Below are positions 1-9,291 of a stretch of 33,943 nucleotides of DNA, piece after piece (the first letter of the stretch is position 1; the number at the start of each line of letters is the position of its first letter). The notes under the pieces were generated by a model, which worked only from the letters and a program-made list of their open reading frames with translations, was not told where the DNA came from and searched no databases. Source of the stretch: Alphaproteobacteria bacterium. Lineage in GTDB: Bacteria; Pseudomonadota; Alphaproteobacteria; Rhodobacterales; Rhodobacteraceae. The stretch covers positions 1 through 33,943 of the forward strand of contig JAJRPO010000049.1 of the NCBI GenBank assembly GCA_024280735.1, read 5' to 3'. The position numbers and the translations under genes were made by a program.

Positions 1-148
1 AAAGTTGCAAGCGGGGTGCAAAATGAGCCGCGTCCCTTCGGGATTTCACAAAAATCCGCCACTTCGGTCCAATTTCGCTTGAAAGGGGCAACCCTGTCTG
101 CACTCAATTGAAACAGAACTGACGGATTTTTGGTTGAAACCAGTGCGA
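1..148. repeat. Left copy of a 148-bp dispersed repeat
   Basis: The first 148 bases match 33640-33787 in the same orientation with no gaps and only a handful of substitutions. The copy runs to the window edge, so its true left end is not visible. Identity stops abruptly after position 148. The sequence contains a small TCCC-TTC-GGGA hairpin (about 34-44) and an imperfect inverted pair of AAAAATCCG around 49-135. On the minus strand one reading frame is open across the whole repeat in both copies. The differences between copies are synonymous or conservative in that frame (V/A, T/S), but no start codon or ribosome site supports a gene. Confidence 0.9.
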
Positions 149-169
149 AGGGGGAAAGGATGACACGCC

Positions 170-781
170 CTAGCCTTTGGAAAACAGCAGTTTTAGCCCC
201 AGCGCGCCTAGTAAAACTGCTGCAGAACGGTCGATCCAGCGTTTCAAGGCCAAATAGGCGGTGCGGGTTTTAGGATGTGAAAGCCAAAAGACCAAAGCGC
301 TGTAAAAGCCGATTTCTATGACCAGTAAAACAGCCAGAACCAACAGCTTTAACGGGAAGGTCATATCAGCGGGAAATATTGTCAGCATGATTGCCCCGGC
401 GAATAGCACGGATTTTGGGTTGGTCAGGTTTACCGCGCAGCCACTAAAGAAAGCGAACAATCCATGGCGTGGCTTTGTGGTGCCAGCAGGCAATGATGCC
501 GTTGCACCCCGCCAGATTTTGAATGCCAGATAGATCAGATAGGTCCCGCCGAGCAGTTTCATCGTGCCATAAAGCCAAGGCACAACGGCAAAGATTGCGG
601 TCAGCCCGAACAGTGCCAATCCGCCCCAGAGTGTCGCGGTTACGGCGAGGCCAAACGCGAAAGCCATTGCCTCGCGTTTGGAGCGGTTTAGCGCGGTGTG
701 GGAAATCGCGATAAAGGCGGGGCCGGGGCTGGCGACGGCCAGCAGACTTGCCAATATGAATGTCGCAAAGGCCCAAACCAA
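170..781 (-). CDS. LysE/RhtB-family amino acid exporter
   Basis: A 203-residue inner-membrane protein of the LysE/RhtB translocator family, which exports amino acids or related small metabolites by proton exchange; the substrate cannot be read from sequence. The family hallmark near the N-terminus is present (LAVASPGPAF, about residues 14-23), followed by about five to six hydrophobic segments and the family's typical NPK motif in the middle (LTNPKSVLF). Length is normal. The start chosen is TTG at 781, one base after the fabI stop codon, because the conserved first membrane segment begins immediately. No ATG lies upstream of the PGP motif in frame. The one-base spacing suggests co-transcription with fabI, though the functions look unrelated. 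Confidence 0.88.
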   Translation of the reverse strand: MVWAFATFILASLLAVASPGPAFIAISHTALNRSKREAMAFAFGLAVTATLWGGLALFGLTAIFAVVPWLYGTMKLLGGTYLIYLAFKIWRGATASLPAGTTKPRHGLFAFFSGCAVNLTNPKSVLFAGAIMLTIFPADMTFPLKLLVLAVLLVIEIGFYSALVFWLSHPKTRTAYLALKRWIDRSAAVLLGALGLKLLFSKG

Positions 782-782
782 G

Positions 783-1601
783 TTATTTGCGCCCTGTCAC
801 CACGTCGATGTCGGGCGCATCTTCGGCCTTCATGCCAACGACGTGATACCCTGCGTCCACATGGTGATTTTCCCCTGTGACACCAGAGGCCAAATCTGAA
901 CACAGATACATGCCCGAAGTGCCGACCTCGTTGGTGGTCACATTGCGGCGCAGGGGTGAGTTCAGCTCGTTCCATTTCAGGATATAGCGGAAATCACCGA
1001 TGCCGGACGCGGCAAGGGTTTTGATCGGACCAGCGGACAGCGCGTTTACACGGATGTTTTTCGGGCCGAGGTCCATGGCGAGGTATTTAACCGACGCCTC
1101 TAGCCCTGCCTTGGCGATGCCCATCACGTTATAATGCGGCATAACCATTTCTGCGCCATAATAAGTGAGGGTCAACAAAGCGCCCCCGTTTGGCATCAAT
1201 TTCTCGGCGCGCTGGGCGACGGCGGTAAAGGAATAGACGGAAATATCCATGGTCATGCGGAAATTGGCGGCGCTTGTATCGACGTAACGGCCGCGCAGCT
1301 CGTTTTTGTCGGAAAAGCCGATGGCATGGACGACAAAATCCAAAGTGCCCCATTTTTCCTCGAGGGTGGCGAATACGGCGTCCATTGATGCCTCGTCTGT
1401 GACATCACATTCCAATACCAAATCGGAGCCAATGCTCTCTGCCAGCGGTCTCACCCGTTTGCCCAACGCCTCGCCTTGGTATGAGAATGCGAGTTCCGCA
1501 CCTTGTTCGTGGCAAGCCTGTGCAATTCCCCACGCAATGGATTTATTGTTTGCGACGCCCATAATCAGCCCGCGTTTGCCTTGCATTATTCCTGCAGTCA
1601 T
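783..1601 (-). CDS. fabI: Enoyl-[acyl-carrier-protein] reductase (NADH), FabI
   Basis: The protein catalyses the last step of each cycle of type II fatty acid elongation, reducing trans-2-enoyl-ACP with NAD(P)H in the cytoplasm. It has 272 residues, normal for FabI. Visible hallmarks are the FabI-type dinucleotide motif GVANNKSIAWG (about 15-25), the catalytic Tyr157-x6-Lys164 pair (YNVMGIAK) and the SAGPIKTLA segment that follows (189-197). The Y-x6-K spacing separates FabI from ordinary short-chain dehydrogenases, which use Y-x3-K. The start is ATG at 1601; a purine-rich GGGACAGGG lies just upstream. It is the first gene of a possible two-gene unit with the LysE exporter. Confidence 0.95.
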   Translation of the reverse strand: MTAGIMQGKRGLIMGVANNKSIAWGIAQACHEQGAELAFSYQGEALGKRVRPLAESIGSDLVLECDVTDEASMDAVFATLEEKWGTLDFVVHAIGFSDKNELRGRYVDTSAANFRMTMDISVYSFTAVAQRAEKLMPNGGALLTLTYYGAEMVMPHYNVMGIAKAGLEASVKYLAMDLGPKNIRVNALSAGPIKTLAASGIGDFRYILKWNELNSPLRRNVTTNEVGTSGMYLCSDLASGVTGENHHVDAGYHVVGMKAEDAPDIDVVTGRK

Positions 1602-1717
1602 TGCCCTGTCCCCGTTGATTTTCTTTATTTAATGAGTTTAAGGGATGCAGTGTTGCCCTGCAAGGGGATGATAAGGTGAAAAACTGGCGGCAGGGGAATC
1701 AAATCAGTACTGTTAGG

Positions 1718-1999
1718 CTATCCAACCAGCACAATATCTGTTTTGCCGGATGCTTGTCGCAGTGCATGGACGTCTGCCAGCGTTGGATCGTTAATCCATC
1801 CCAATGCGGCATCGCGGTCGGGAAAGCTGAGCACCCCTGCTATGCTGGGCAGTGGGTCGTCACCTTCGAGGCGGGTAAGCTTGGGACTTGCGCATAACAG
1901 TGATCCGCCATGCTTTTCCAAAGCAGCCTGCGCTGACTCCCGATATTTTGCCAGTGCATCGGGATTGGTAATGGTCATGTGAAGGGTTGCGTAGATCAT
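1718..1999 (-). CDS. DUF1330-family small protein
   Basis: A 93-residue protein of the DUF1330 family, small dimeric ferredoxin-like-fold (alpha/beta barrel) proteins without an assigned reaction. The family pattern is present in order: MIYATLHMTITNPDALAKYR at the N-terminus, the KHGGSLL segment, LEGD, a FPDRDAALGWINDP helix region and a terminal DIVLVG strand. The start is ATG at 1999, because AAAAAGGAG sits just upstream and the family begins there; a longer reading to 2095 would overlap the LysR gene and lacks homology. It is divergent from the LysR gene with 94 bp between starts, so it is the likely target of that regulator. Substrate and role are unknown. Confidence 0.85.
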   Translation of the reverse strand: MIYATLHMTITNPDALAKYRESAQAALEKHGGSLLCASPKLTRLEGDDPLPSIAGVLSFPDRDAALGWINDPTLADVHALRQASGKTDIVLVG

Positions 2000-2064
2000 T
2001 TGGTACTCCTTTTTCTTGCTCTTTGAGGTTACAGCAGTGCTGGCTGCGCGAAAATAGGGTGATT

Positions 2065-2093
2065 TTGCATTCTTGATATGCAAATATGCTTGC
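2065..2093. promoter_or_regulatory. Candidate LysR-type operator between divergent genes
   Basis: The 94-bp gap between the DUF1330 start and the LysR start holds an inverted repeat TTGCAT-N7-ATGCAA at 2065-2083, and an overlapping GCAA-N6-TTGC at 2080-2093. The first has a T-N11-A core as LysR-type sites do. Its position directly in front of the regulator's start codon fits autorepression plus control of the divergent gene. This is inferred from symmetry and position only. Confidence 0.45.
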
Positions 2094-3011
2094 ATGAATC
2101 AAGATTGGGAAGATTTGCACACCATATTGGCGCTTGTCCGCCATGGCTCTTTGGTCAAAGCGGGGGCCGCTTTGGGCGTGAACTACACGACAGTTGCGCG
2201 GCGGATTGTACAAGCGGAGGAACGGTATGGGGTAAAGCTGTTTGATCGGCTGCCACAAGGTTATGCCCCGCGTGAAGTGGCGCATAAAGCGGCAAGACAA
2301 GCGGAGCAGATGGAACATGCGGAAGCCGGTTTTCGGCTGCATCTGGGTGGGCGTGACGCCAGTTTGCAGGGAGAGTTGACCATTACAGCGCCGCAATTGC
2401 TGATTGTCGCTCACCTGCACCGGGTCATCGCTGAATTTACCGCATTGCATCCGCAGGTGCTTGTCAGGGTTTTGGCCAGCAATGAATTGGTTAATCTAAA
2501 CCTGAGAGAAGCTGATTTGGCGATCCGTATTAGCGACAGCCCGGGGGACACTTTGATCGGCAGACGATTAGCATATCAGAATTCTGCCGCCTTTGCCACG
2601 CCTGATCTTGCGCAAAAGATTGCCGCTAATCCAGAAATGCAAATCGATTGGATTGGTTTTGGGAATTGGGGGGGGGCGCCCAAAGACGTCACCTCGGTTT
2701 TCCCGAATTCGCGTCTGCGATTGCGGATGGACGATATGTCGGCGATTGTTGCTGCAACTCAGGCTGGTATGGGAGTTGCGCGGATGCCGTTCTTTTTGGG
2801 CCGTCATTCCGGGTTGGTCCAGCTGCCGCTGTTGCCGGTGGGGATATATCCGGAAATTTGGATGGTAGCCCACAAAGAATTGTGGTCCTCGGCCAAGGTT
2901 GCGGCATTTCGTAGGCAATTGGTTCCCTATTTCAAAAACTGTGCGGGCAGTTTCTTGGAAGGTAACAAAGAATGCCGAGATGTAAGCGAAAGGACTGGAC
3001 GAGAAAGATGA
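2094..3011 (+). CDS. LysR-family transcriptional regulator
   Basis: A 305-residue LysR-type DNA-binding regulator. The N-terminal winged helix-turn-helix covers about residues 1-62 (LVKAGAALGVNYTTVARRI is the recognition region, followed by LFDRLPQGY). It is followed by a linker helix and a periplasmic-binding-protein-like effector domain from about residue 90 (GELTITAP, LREADLAIRI, MSAIVAATQAGMGVARMP). The VNYTTVARRI variant in place of the commoner SQPAVS sequence is typical of a subgroup found often in Rhodobacterales. The start chosen is ATG 2094, because the helix-turn-helix begins there and the upstream bases form the operator. The likely target is the divergent DUF1330 gene. The effector is unknown. 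Confidence 0.9.
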   Translation: MNQDWEDLHTILALVRHGSLVKAGAALGVNYTTVARRIVQAEERYGVKLFDRLPQGYAPREVAHKAARQAEQMEHAEAGFRLHLGGRDASLQGELTITAPQLLIVAHLHRVIAEFTALHPQVLVRVLASNELVNLNLREADLAIRISDSPGDTLIGRRLAYQNSAAFATPDLAQKIAANPEMQIDWIGFGNWGGAPKDVTSVFPNSRLRLRMDDMSAIVAATQAGMGVARMPFFLGRHSGLVQLPLLPVGIYPEIWMVAHKELWSSAKVAAFRRQLVPYFKNCAGSFLEGNKECRDVSERTGRER

Positions 3012-3081
3012 GAAGTTCATAGTGGTCTTGCCTGTGTATAGTCAGAAAACGGGATTCAATTGTTCGCGCTAGGATATTCAA

Positions 3082-3705
3082 ATGAAACCAGTTGATGAAA
3101 ACGACAACCGGAATGGAATTTTTGCGGGTGATGATCCATTTGTTATCGCGCAGAGCTGGCTGGATGAGGCCGTAAAGGCGGAGCCAAATGACGCTAACGC
3201 GATGGCACTATCTACGGTTGATTTGGATGGAATGCCTAACGCCCGTATGGTCCTGCTCAAGGAGATCGAGCCAGCCGCATTTGTTTTTTACACCAACTAC
3301 GAGAGCTGCAAAGCACGGGAATTGGACGGCGCTGGCAAGGCGGCCTTTGTGATGCACTGGAAATCCCTGCGCCGGCAAATTCGTGTGCGTGGTGTTGTAA
3401 GTCGCGAGGATGGACCACAAGCAGATGAATACTACAAATCTCGGTCTCTAAAGAGTCGTCTAGGCGCTTGGGCATCTCGGCAATCGGAGCCTTTGTCTTC
3501 TCGGGGGCATTTGCTGGCAGAGGTGGCTAAGATTACAGCAGCAAAAGGAATTAACCCGGATCGACCGCCGTTTTGGGGCGGGTATCGCCTGGTTCCCAGC
3601 GAAATAGAATTCTGGGCAGATGGGGCGCATCGCCTACATGATAGATTTACTTGGCGTCGTGATGCCGAATATAAAGGCTGGCATGTATCACGACTCAACC
3701 CCTGA
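3082..3705 (+). CDS. pdxH: Pyridoxamine 5'-phosphate oxidase
   Basis: An FMN-dependent cytoplasmic enzyme that oxidises pyridoxamine or pyridoxine 5'-phosphate to pyridoxal 5'-phosphate with O2, the final step of vitamin B6 cofactor synthesis and salvage. It has 207 residues, normal for PdxH. Family segments seen are [10 protein letters not shown] (FMN-binding strand), [14 protein letters not shown], the [12 protein letters not shown] strand, [14 protein letters not shown] in the middle, [11 protein letters not shown], and the C-terminal [14 protein letters not shown] followed by the conserved R-x-L-x-P ending (RLNP). It stands alone, 70 bp after the LysR gene and 159 bp before the cold-shock gene. 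Confidence 0.95.
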   Translation: MKPVDENDNRNGIFAGDDPFVIAQSWLDEAVKAEPNDANAMALSTVDLDGMPNARMVLLKEIEPAAFVFYTNYESCKARELDGAGKAAFVMHWKSLRRQIRVRGVVSREDGPQADEYYKSRSLKSRLGAWASRQSEPLSSRGHLLAEVAKITAAKGINPDRPPFWGGYRLVPSEIEFWADGAHRLHDRFTWRRDAEYKGWHVSRLNP

Positions 3706-3811
3706 TTGCTGCACCTGAGAGACACTCCATCTTTCTGCATCATTTACTAAGTAACTGAGGTATTTATACCCTATTTTCTGAAAAAAAATCGCAAAATGCG
3801 TCGGGTTTATC

Positions 3812-3840
3812 TTGAGATTCACCGAACATGTTCCTAGGGT
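3812..3840 (+). promoter_or_regulatory. Possible promoter of the cold-shock gene
   Basis: TTGAGA at 3812-3817 and TAGGGT at 3835-3840 are separated by 17 bp and would place the transcript start about 20 bp before the cold-shock start codon. A 10-bp palindrome GAACATGTTC (3824-3833) lies in the spacer. It does not fit the direct-repeat form of the alphaproteobacterial LexA box. A second palindrome GGTATTTATACC is at 3759-3770. The -10 match is poor. Confidence 0.3.
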
Positions 3841-3864
3841 AACCACAAGTGGTGGAGAGCATAA

Positions 3865-4383
3865 ATGACGACTAAGTCAGGCAGTGTGAAATGGTTTGAC
3901 GGTAACAAGGGCTTTGGCTTTATCGCAGATGACGGCGGCGAGAGCGATATCCTGTTACATGCAAATGTTTTGCGCAATTACGGGCACAGTTCCGTAATTG
4001 AAGGAACAAGAATAGAAGTTGAGGTCACGCAGAGTCAGCGGGGCCTTCAGGCGACTGAAATCCTGTCCATGGAAATCCCCGAGGTTGATCCCGAAACAAT
4101 TTTGCGCGGTGTGCCGGATTTGGGGATTGATTTTGACAGCATCGATACATCGCAACCCTTGACGCCGGCACGTGTTAAGTGGTTTGACAAAGTCAAAGGA
4201 TTTGGCTTTGTTAATGTGTTTGAAAACAACGAAGATGTTTTTGTACACATGGAGGTATTACGCGCTTATGGAATGTCCGAACTGGTTCAGGGAGAGGCGC
4301 TTTGCGTGCGTACAGCGGATGGCCCGAGGGGGCGGATGGCTGTTGAAGTCCGCGCGTGGGATTTTGCGGTTCCGTCCGGCTAG
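3865..4383 (+). CDS. Two-domain cold-shock protein
   Basis: A 172-residue protein with two cold-shock domains, which bind single-stranded RNA or DNA. The first domain spans about residues 4-68 with RNP1-like KGFGFI (15-20) and RNP2-like DILLH (28-32). The second spans about 102-168 with KGFGFV (111-116) and DVFVH (124-128). An acidic linker of about 30 residues joins them. The ordinary CspA is a single 70-residue domain; the tandem form is typical of alphaproteobacteria, where it usually acts in stationary phase or general RNA chaperoning rather than strict cold shock. The ribosome site GGAGAG is 8 bases upstream. The gene overlaps the start of the DUF192 gene. Confidence 0.93.
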   Translation: MTTKSGSVKWFDGNKGFGFIADDGGESDILLHANVLRNYGHSSVIEGTRIEVEVTQSQRGLQATEILSMEIPEVDPETILRGVPDLGIDFDSIDTSQPLTPARVKWFDKVKGFGFVNVFENNEDVFVHMEVLRAYGMSELVQGEALCVRTADGPRGRMAVEVRAWDFAVPSG

Positions 4384-4852
4384 AACGATTGGCGCCACAT
4401 TTTTAGCCCTCGGCCTCCTGGGTTCTGAATTGGCCAGTGCTGGAACATGCGATTCGGGCCAGGTTGATTTACGCTGGGAAAATGGCAAAGCGCGATTTGC
4501 CATTGAACTGGCCGATACTTTCGACGAACGCGCCAAAGGCTTGATGTTTCGTACCAAGATGGCGCGATATTCCGGTATGCTGTTTGTGTATCCCGAACCG
4601 TCGTCCGTTACGTTCTGGATGAAAAACACCTTGATCCCGCTGGATATGATTTTCCTTGATAAGACCGGATTGGTGACGCGTGTACACGAAAAAGCCTCCC
4701 CGCAAAGCTTGGCGACCATTCCGGGCGGCGATAATGTTCTGGCGGTCCTGGAGATAAATGGCGGCTTAAGTCGCCGGCTGGGCATTGTGGTAGGGGCACA
4801 GATGCGCCACGCTGCATTTGACCAGAAGGCGGCAGTTTGGCCCTGTAAGTAA
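4364..4852 (+). CDS. Secreted DUF192-family protein
   Basis: A protein of about 162 residues with an N-terminal signal peptide (RPARTIGATFLALGLLG, likely cut after ELASAG) and a DUF192 domain. The domain is visible as FAIELADTFDERAKGLMFR, SGMLFVYPEP, FWMKNTLIPLDMIFLD and a final AVLEINGG. The biochemical role of DUF192 is unknown; it is periplasmic here. The start is uncertain. TTG at 4364 gives a normal short signal peptide and has GGGA just upstream; ATG at 4319 would add 15 basic residues and has no visible ribosome site. Either choice overlaps the end of the cold-shock gene in another frame, an arrangement common in Rhodobacteraceae and likely translationally coupled. Confidence 0.82.
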   Translation: MRFRPARTIGATFLALGLLGSELASAGTCDSGQVDLRWENGKARFAIELADTFDERAKGLMFRTKMARYSGMLFVYPEPSSVTFWMKNTLIPLDMIFLDKTGLVTRVHEKASPQSLATIPGGDNVLAVLEINGGLSRRLGIVVGAQMRHAAFDQKAAVWPCK

Positions 4853-4921
4853 CAAATTATCTGACACCTTACATTTGGGCTTTTCATTCTGTGATCTTGG
4901 ATGTAAACCGCCCCCACTGTT

Positions 4922-4998
4922 CGGGGCGTGGCGCAGTCTGGTAGCGCACCTGTTTTGGGTACAGGGGGTCGTGAGTTCGAATCTCGCCGCCCCGACCA
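4922..4998 (+). tRNA. tRNA-Pro (anticodon UGG)
   Basis: A 77-base cloverleaf. The acceptor stem CGGGGCG pairs with CGCCCCG; the D arm is GCGC-AGTCTGGTA-GCGC; the anticodon stem CCTGT/ACAGG encloses the loop TTTGGGT with anticodon TGG; the T arm is GTGAG-TTCGAAT-CTCGC. The 3' end ACCA is encoded. The gene is intact. Confidence 0.97.
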
Positions 4999-5362
4999 GT
5001 AAAATTTCCAACAATTCGAAAACCCAGCGTATTGATTCCGTGTGCCATGGCATACGGAAAAATACTGCTGGCTTTACCTCACGGCAGCTATCCGCTTTGG
5101 TGGTGCGCATGAACAGGCAGGGTTGAATTTCGGTTGATGCCACAGGGAATAGTTATGGCTGAGTATTTTATTTTGGCGCCGTTAACTTTTGATTCTCTTG
5201 CCGTTGATTAGGCCCTCATAAACAGTTTACCCCGAAATTATTGAGTCTTTGGGCAGGGTTGCAAGAACTGCGCTGTAGGTGGCGTGAAATGACGTGAGTT
5301 GACAGGTGGTCGCAGGGAATCCCGTCAACCCGAAAAATTGTATAAAACCCAAAATATTTTCG
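4999..5362. other. Non-coding stretch with a strong palindrome
   Basis: No supported gene lies between tRNA-Pro and the nrdJ promoter. A 24-bp palindrome at 5036-5059 (TTCCGT...ACGGAA arms around a central CCATGG, 22 of 24 positions symmetric) begins 38 bp after the tRNA. It lacks a following T-run, so it looks more like an operator or processing hairpin than a terminator. A second inverted pair, GTTGAC and GTCAAC, brackets about 5298-5329. Confidence 0.45.
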
Positions 5363-5426
5363 TTGACCGGAGCGCTTCACTGGTACAATTTGTGTAGGTA
5401 TTCAGCGGGGCCACTACATATAGTGG
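5363..5426 (+). promoter_or_regulatory. Probable nrdJ promoter with two NrdR boxes
   Basis: The sequence CCACTACATATAGTGG at 5411-5426 is a near-perfect palindrome matching the NrdR box pattern (ACACTATATATAGTGT-like). A weaker partner, CTGGTACAATTTGTGT at 5380-5395, keeps the right half-site. The boxes are exactly 31 bp apart, three helical turns, as expected for paired NrdR sites. A possible -35 TTGACC (5363-5368) and -10 TACAAT (5384-5389) overlap the upstream box, with a short 15-bp spacer. NrdR represses ribonucleotide reductase genes when dATP is high; its use here is inferred from the sites. Confidence 0.65.
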
Positions 5427-5524
5427 CTTTATCGAGAAGTCGGGAAGCTAAAACCTATCGAGAAGTTGCAAGGGTGGAACAATCACCCAGTCCTTTTCGA
5501 GCATTATTTTGTATTGGGGCAGGA

Positions 5525-8500
5525 ATGAAGATTGAACGTCGGTTCACACAACAGAACCAAGATGCTTATGCGAGCATAGAATTTCACAAAACAACATCTG
5601 AAATCCGTAACCCTGATGGGTCCGTGGTTTTCCATCTGGATGCGGTTGAGGTTCCGACCTCTTGGTCACAAGTTGCGGCCGATGTTATTGCCCAGAAATA
5701 TTTTCGCAAGGCAGGCGTTCCGACACGGCTGAAAAAGGTCAAGGAAAAGGGAATTCCAGAATTTCTTTGGCGCTCTGTACCGGATACTAAGGCACAGGTT
5801 TCCAAGGGGGAGACCTATCAGGGTGAAACCTCCTCCAAACAGGTCTTTGACCGTTTGGCTGGCGCGTGGACTTATTGGGGCTGGAAGGGTGGCATGTTTG
5901 ACGCCGAATCAGACGCACAGGCCTATTACGACGAAATGCGTTTCATGTTGGCAAACCAGATGGCTGCACCGAATTCGCCGCAGTGGTTCAACACCGGCCT
6001 GCATTGGGCCTATGGTATTGATGGGCCGGGGCAGGGGCATCATTATGTGGATTACAAATCCGGCAAGCTGGTGAAATCCACTTCCGCCTATGAACATCCG
6101 CAGCCACACGCCTGTTTTATTCAGTCGGTGGCGGATGATCTGGTGGGGGACGGCGGCATTATGGACCTGTGGGTTCGTGAGGCACGGCTGTTTAAATATG
6201 GTTCTGGTACGGGTACCAATTTCTCATCCGTGCGTGGCAGTAATGAAACGCTGGGTGGCGGTGGCAAGTCCTCTGGTCTGATGTCTTTCCTGAAAATTGG
6301 CGACCGTGCGGCGGGGGCAATCAAATCGGGTGGCACCACGCGGCGCGCGGCCAAGATGGTGATCTGCGATATGGATCATCCGGACGTTGAGGAATTCATC
6401 AACTGGAAGGTTCGCGAGGAGCAAAAGGTTGCCTCCCTCGTGGCTGGTTCCAAACTGCACGAGCAGAAGTTGAACGAGATCTTTGAGGCAATTCGCACAT
6501 GGGACGGCGACGGCGAGGCGGCGTTTGATCCACGGAAGAACCCAAGCCTGAAAGCCGCCATTCGGTCGGCCAAAAAAGTGATGATCCCCGAAACCTATGT
6601 GAACCGTGTTTTGCAATATGCCAAGCAGGGCTATACCAACATCGAGTTTCCGACCTATGACACCGATTGGGATAGCGAGGCCTATCTGACGGTTGCAGGC
6701 CAAAACTCCAACAACTCGGTTCGGGTGACAAATGCCTTCCTGAAGGCGGCAGAGAATGACCAGCCTTGGGAATTGCTGAACCGCACTGATGGTAAGGTTT
6801 CCAAGACTGTCTCGGCGCGTGAGTTGTGGGAAGAAATCGGCCACGCCGCTTGGGCCTGTGCGGACCCCGGGGTGCAATATCACGATACCATCAACCAGTG
6901 GCATACCTGCCCAGAAGATGGCGCTATTCGCGGCTCCAACCCGTGTTCTGAATATATGTTCCTGGATGATACCGCCTGTAATCTGGCGTCGATGAACCTG
7001 TTGAAGTTTTACAAAGACGGCGCGTTTCAGGCGGCTGACTATGTGCATGCGTCGCGGTTGTGGACTATGACGCTGGAAATATCCGTGCTGATGGCGCAAT
7101 TCCCGTCACCTGAAATCGCCCGACTGTCTTACAAATTCCGCACGTTGGGTCTTGGTTATGCCAATATCGGCGGTTTGCTGATGAATATGGGCTATGGCTA
7201 TGACAGCGTTGAGGCCCGCGCCCTATGTGGTGCGTTGAGCGCGATTATGACCGGCGTTGCCTATGCCACCTCGGCTGAGATGGCGCGCGAATTGGGGGCG
7301 TTTGCCGGCTATGCCAAGAACGCAGACCACATGCTGCGGGTCATGCGAAATCACAAACGTGCGGCCTTTGGCGATGTCGCGGGTTATGAAGGGCTGGACG
7401 TTTTGCCTGTGCCTTTGGATCAGAAGAACTGCCCTGACCTGTCGCTGGTGGAATTGGCCAAGACAGTTTGGGAAGAGGCCGTGAGCCTTGGCGAAGAGCA
7501 TGGATATCGCAATGCACAAGTGTCCGTTGTGGCCCCGACGGGCACCATCGGATTGGTGATGGATTGTGACACCACAGGCATCGAGCCAGACTTTGCGCTA
7601 GTGAAATTTAAGAAGCTTGCAGGTGGCGGGTATTTCAAGATCATCAACCAATCGGTTCCGGCGGCGCTGGAGATGTTGGGTTATGGTTCTGCACAGGCTG
7701 AGGAAATCGTTGCCTATGCAGTGGGTCACGGCTCTATGGGCAATGCGCCGGACATCAACCACACCACGTTGACAGGCCACGGCTTTGGACCTGCGGAATT
7801 GCAAAAGATCGAGGACGCGCTGCCAACGGCCTTTGATATTCGGTTTGTGTTCAACCAATGGACACTGGGCGAAGAGTTTTGCAAGGGTACTTTGGGTATA
7901 CCAGAGGCGCAGTTGTATGATCCGGCGTTTGATCTGCTGACCCATCTGGGGTTCAGCAAAATACAGGTCGCGGCGGCGAATAATCATATTTGCGGCACCA
8001 TGACGCTGGAGGGCGCGCCCTTCATCAAAGACGAGCATCTGAACGTGTTTGATTGCGCCAATGCTTGTGGCAAAATCGGCAAGCGGTATTTGTCGGTAAA
8101 CAGCCACATCACCATGATGGCGGCGGCGCAGTCGTTTATCTCTGGAGCGATTTCCAAGACCATCAACATGCCAAATGACGCAACCATCGAGGAGTGTCAA
8201 AAGGCCTATGAACTGAGTTGGTCATTGGGCGTGAAAGCAAATGCGCTGTACCGTGATGGCTCCAAGCTGTCACAACCTTTGTCTAGCGCTTTGATTGATG
8301 ATGACGATGACTTTGAGGAAACCTTGAGCGATGCACCAGCGGGGGAACGTGCGCAGGTGTTGGCCGAGAAGATCGTCGAGAAGATCATTATCAAAGAAGT
8401 CCGCCGCCGCGACCGCGAAAAACTGCCGGATCGCCGCAAGGGGTATACCCAGAAGGCGATTGTTGGCGGGCATAAGGTTTATCTGCGCACGGGCGAATAT

Positions 8501-9172
8501 GAAGACGGCCAGATTGGCGAGATTTTCATCGACATGCACAAAGAGGGTGCGGGTTTCCGTGCCATGATGAACAATTTTGCCATCGCAGTGTCGGTGGGTC
8601 TGCAATACGGCGTGCCGCTGGATGAATTTGTCGATGCGTTTACATTCACCCGGTTCGAGCCGGCGGGCATGGTTCAGGGCAATGACAGCATCAAGAATGC
8701 GACCTCCATTCTGGACTATATCTTTCGCGAGTTGGCGGTCAGCTATCTGGATCGCACCGACCTTGCGCATGTGCAGCCCACGGGCAATCACTTTGATGAT
8801 CTGGGGCGTGGCGAAGCAGAGGGCAGCAACATAACCCCCGCAACCGATGATGCGATGGCGATGTTGAAACAAGTGGTGTCGCCGGGCTATCACCGCCACC
8901 GGATGCCGCAACAATTGATGGTGCTGCAAGGTGGGCAAGCGGCCGGGATGTTCAAGGGCGAAACGCAAGCAGAGAGCAGTGGCGCGGTTGCCAGCGGTTT
9001 CTCTGAGGTCTCCACCGCTGCGCCGATGCCCCCCAAAATGGATCACCGGGCCAAGGCCAAGATGCAGGGCTATGAAGGCGATGCCTGTGGCGATTGCGGG
9101 AATTACACGTTGGTGCGTAATGGCACTTGTATGAAATGCAACACCTGCGGGGGGACCAGCGGGTGTAGTTAG
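5525..9172 (+). CDS. nrdJ: Adenosylcobalamin-dependent (class II) ribonucleotide reductase
   Basis: A cytoplasmic enzyme that reduces ribonucleotides to deoxyribonucleotides using a radical generated from coenzyme B12. It has 1215 residues, the long fused form seen in alphaproteobacteria. Visible parts are HACFI with the first redox cysteine (about residue 196), NPCSE with the expected thiyl-radical cysteine (about 472), [10 protein letters not shown] with the partner cysteine, and [18 protein letters not shown] (about 670). A C-terminal extension follows ([28 protein letters not shown]3183-like), ending in a Cys-rich zinc-ribbon tail, CGDCG and CMKCNTCGG. The start is ATG 5525 because homology begins at MKIERRFT; longer readings to 5306 run through the NrdR boxes. 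No cobalamin riboswitch was recognised upstream. Confidence 0.95.
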   Translation: MKIERRFTQQNQDAYASIEFHKTTSEIRNPDGSVVFHLDAVEVPTSWSQVAADVIAQKYFRKAGVPTRLKKVKEKGIPEFLWRSVPDTKAQVSKGETYQGETSSKQVFDRLAGAWTYWGWKGGMFDAESDAQAYYDEMRFMLANQMAAPNSPQWFNTGLHWAYGIDGPGQGHHYVDYKSGKLVKSTSAYEHPQPHACFIQSVADDLVGDGGIMDLWVREARLFKYGSGTGTNFSSVRGSNETLGGGGKSSGLMSFLKIGDRAAGAIKSGGTTRRAAKMVICDMDHPDVEEFINWKVREEQKVASLVAGSKLHEQKLNEIFEAIRTWDGDGEAAFDPRKNPSLKAAIRSAKKVMIPETYVNRVLQYAKQGYTNIEFPTYDTDWDSEAYLTVAGQNSNNSVRVTNAFLKAAENDQPWELLNRTDGKVSKTVSARELWEEIGHAAWACADPGVQYHDTINQWHTCPEDGAIRGSNPCSEYMFLDDTACNLASMNLLKFYKDGAFQAADYVHASRLWTMTLEISVLMAQFPSPEIARLSYKFRTLGLGYANIGGLLMNMGYGYDSVEARALCGALSAIMTGVAYATSAEMARELGAFAGYAKNADHMLRVMRNHKRAAFGDVAGYEGLDVLPVPLDQKNCPDLSLVELAKTVWEEAVSLGEEHGYRNAQVSVVAPTGTIGLVMDCDTTGIEPDFALVKFKKLAGGGYFKIINQSVPAALEMLGYGSAQAEEIVAYAVGHGSMGNAPDINHTTLTGHGFGPAELQKIEDALPTAFDIRFVFNQWTLGEEFCKGTLGIPEAQLYDPAFDLLTHLGFSKIQVAAANNHICGTMTLEGAPFIKDEHLNVFDCANACGKIGKRYLSVNSHITMMAAAQSFISGAISKTINMPNDATIEECQKAYELSWSLGVKANALYRDGSKLSQPLSSALIDDDDDFEETLSDAPAGERAQVLAEKIVEKIIIKEVRRRDREKLPDRRKGYTQKAIVGGHKVYLRTGEYEDGQIGEIFIDMHKEGAGFRAMMNNFAIAVSVGLQYGVPLDEFVDAFTFTRFEPAGMVQGNDSIKNATSILDYIFRELAVSYLDRTDLAHVQPTGNHFDDLGRGEAEGSNITPATDDAMAMLKQVVSPGYHRHRMPQQLMVLQGGQAAGMFKGETQAESSGAVASGFSEVSTAAPMPPKMDHRAKAKMQGYEGDACGDCGNYTLVRNGTCMKCNTCGGTSGCS

Positions 9173-9179
9173 GAATATG

Positions 9180-9201
9180 GCGCGGGGTGCTGATCCCGCG
9201 C
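9180..9201 (+). other. Hairpin after nrdJ
   Basis: GCGCGGG and CCCGCGC form a perfect 7-bp stem around an 8-base loop, 7 bases after the nrdJ stop. No T-run follows. It may stabilise the mRNA 3' end upstream of the main terminator. Confidence 0.4.
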
Positions 9202-9263
9202 TGTTACCGGTTCAGGCCGCAGGCAACTAACCGAGCGGTAATAAACGAGCCTGAAAACAGACT

Positions 9264-9291
9264 GAGGGGGTCAATGGCCCCCTCTTTTTTT
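9264..9291. terminator. Rho-independent terminator shared by convergent genes
   Basis: GAGGGGG and CCCCCTC form a stem around a short loop and are followed by seven T on the plus strand. This ends nrdJ transcription. The stop codon of the convergent MFS gene lies inside the hairpin, so the stem may also act on the minus-strand transcript, where no clear T-run follows. Confidence 0.85.

Noticed and set aside
3824..3833. GAACATGTTC as a LexA box before the cold-shock gene
   Set aside because: Alphaproteobacterial LexA sites are direct repeats (GTTC-N7-GTTC type); this short palindrome does not fit.
4766..5143. Minus-strand 125-residue reading over the tRNA-Pro gene
   Set aside because: Its middle (GAARFELTTPCTQNRC) is the well-known false protein produced by translating the antisense of tRNA-Pro; no ribosome site or homology supports it.
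6224..7099. 291-residue minus-strand reading inside nrdJ
   Set aside because: Antisense shadow of strongly conserved coding sequence without any family match.
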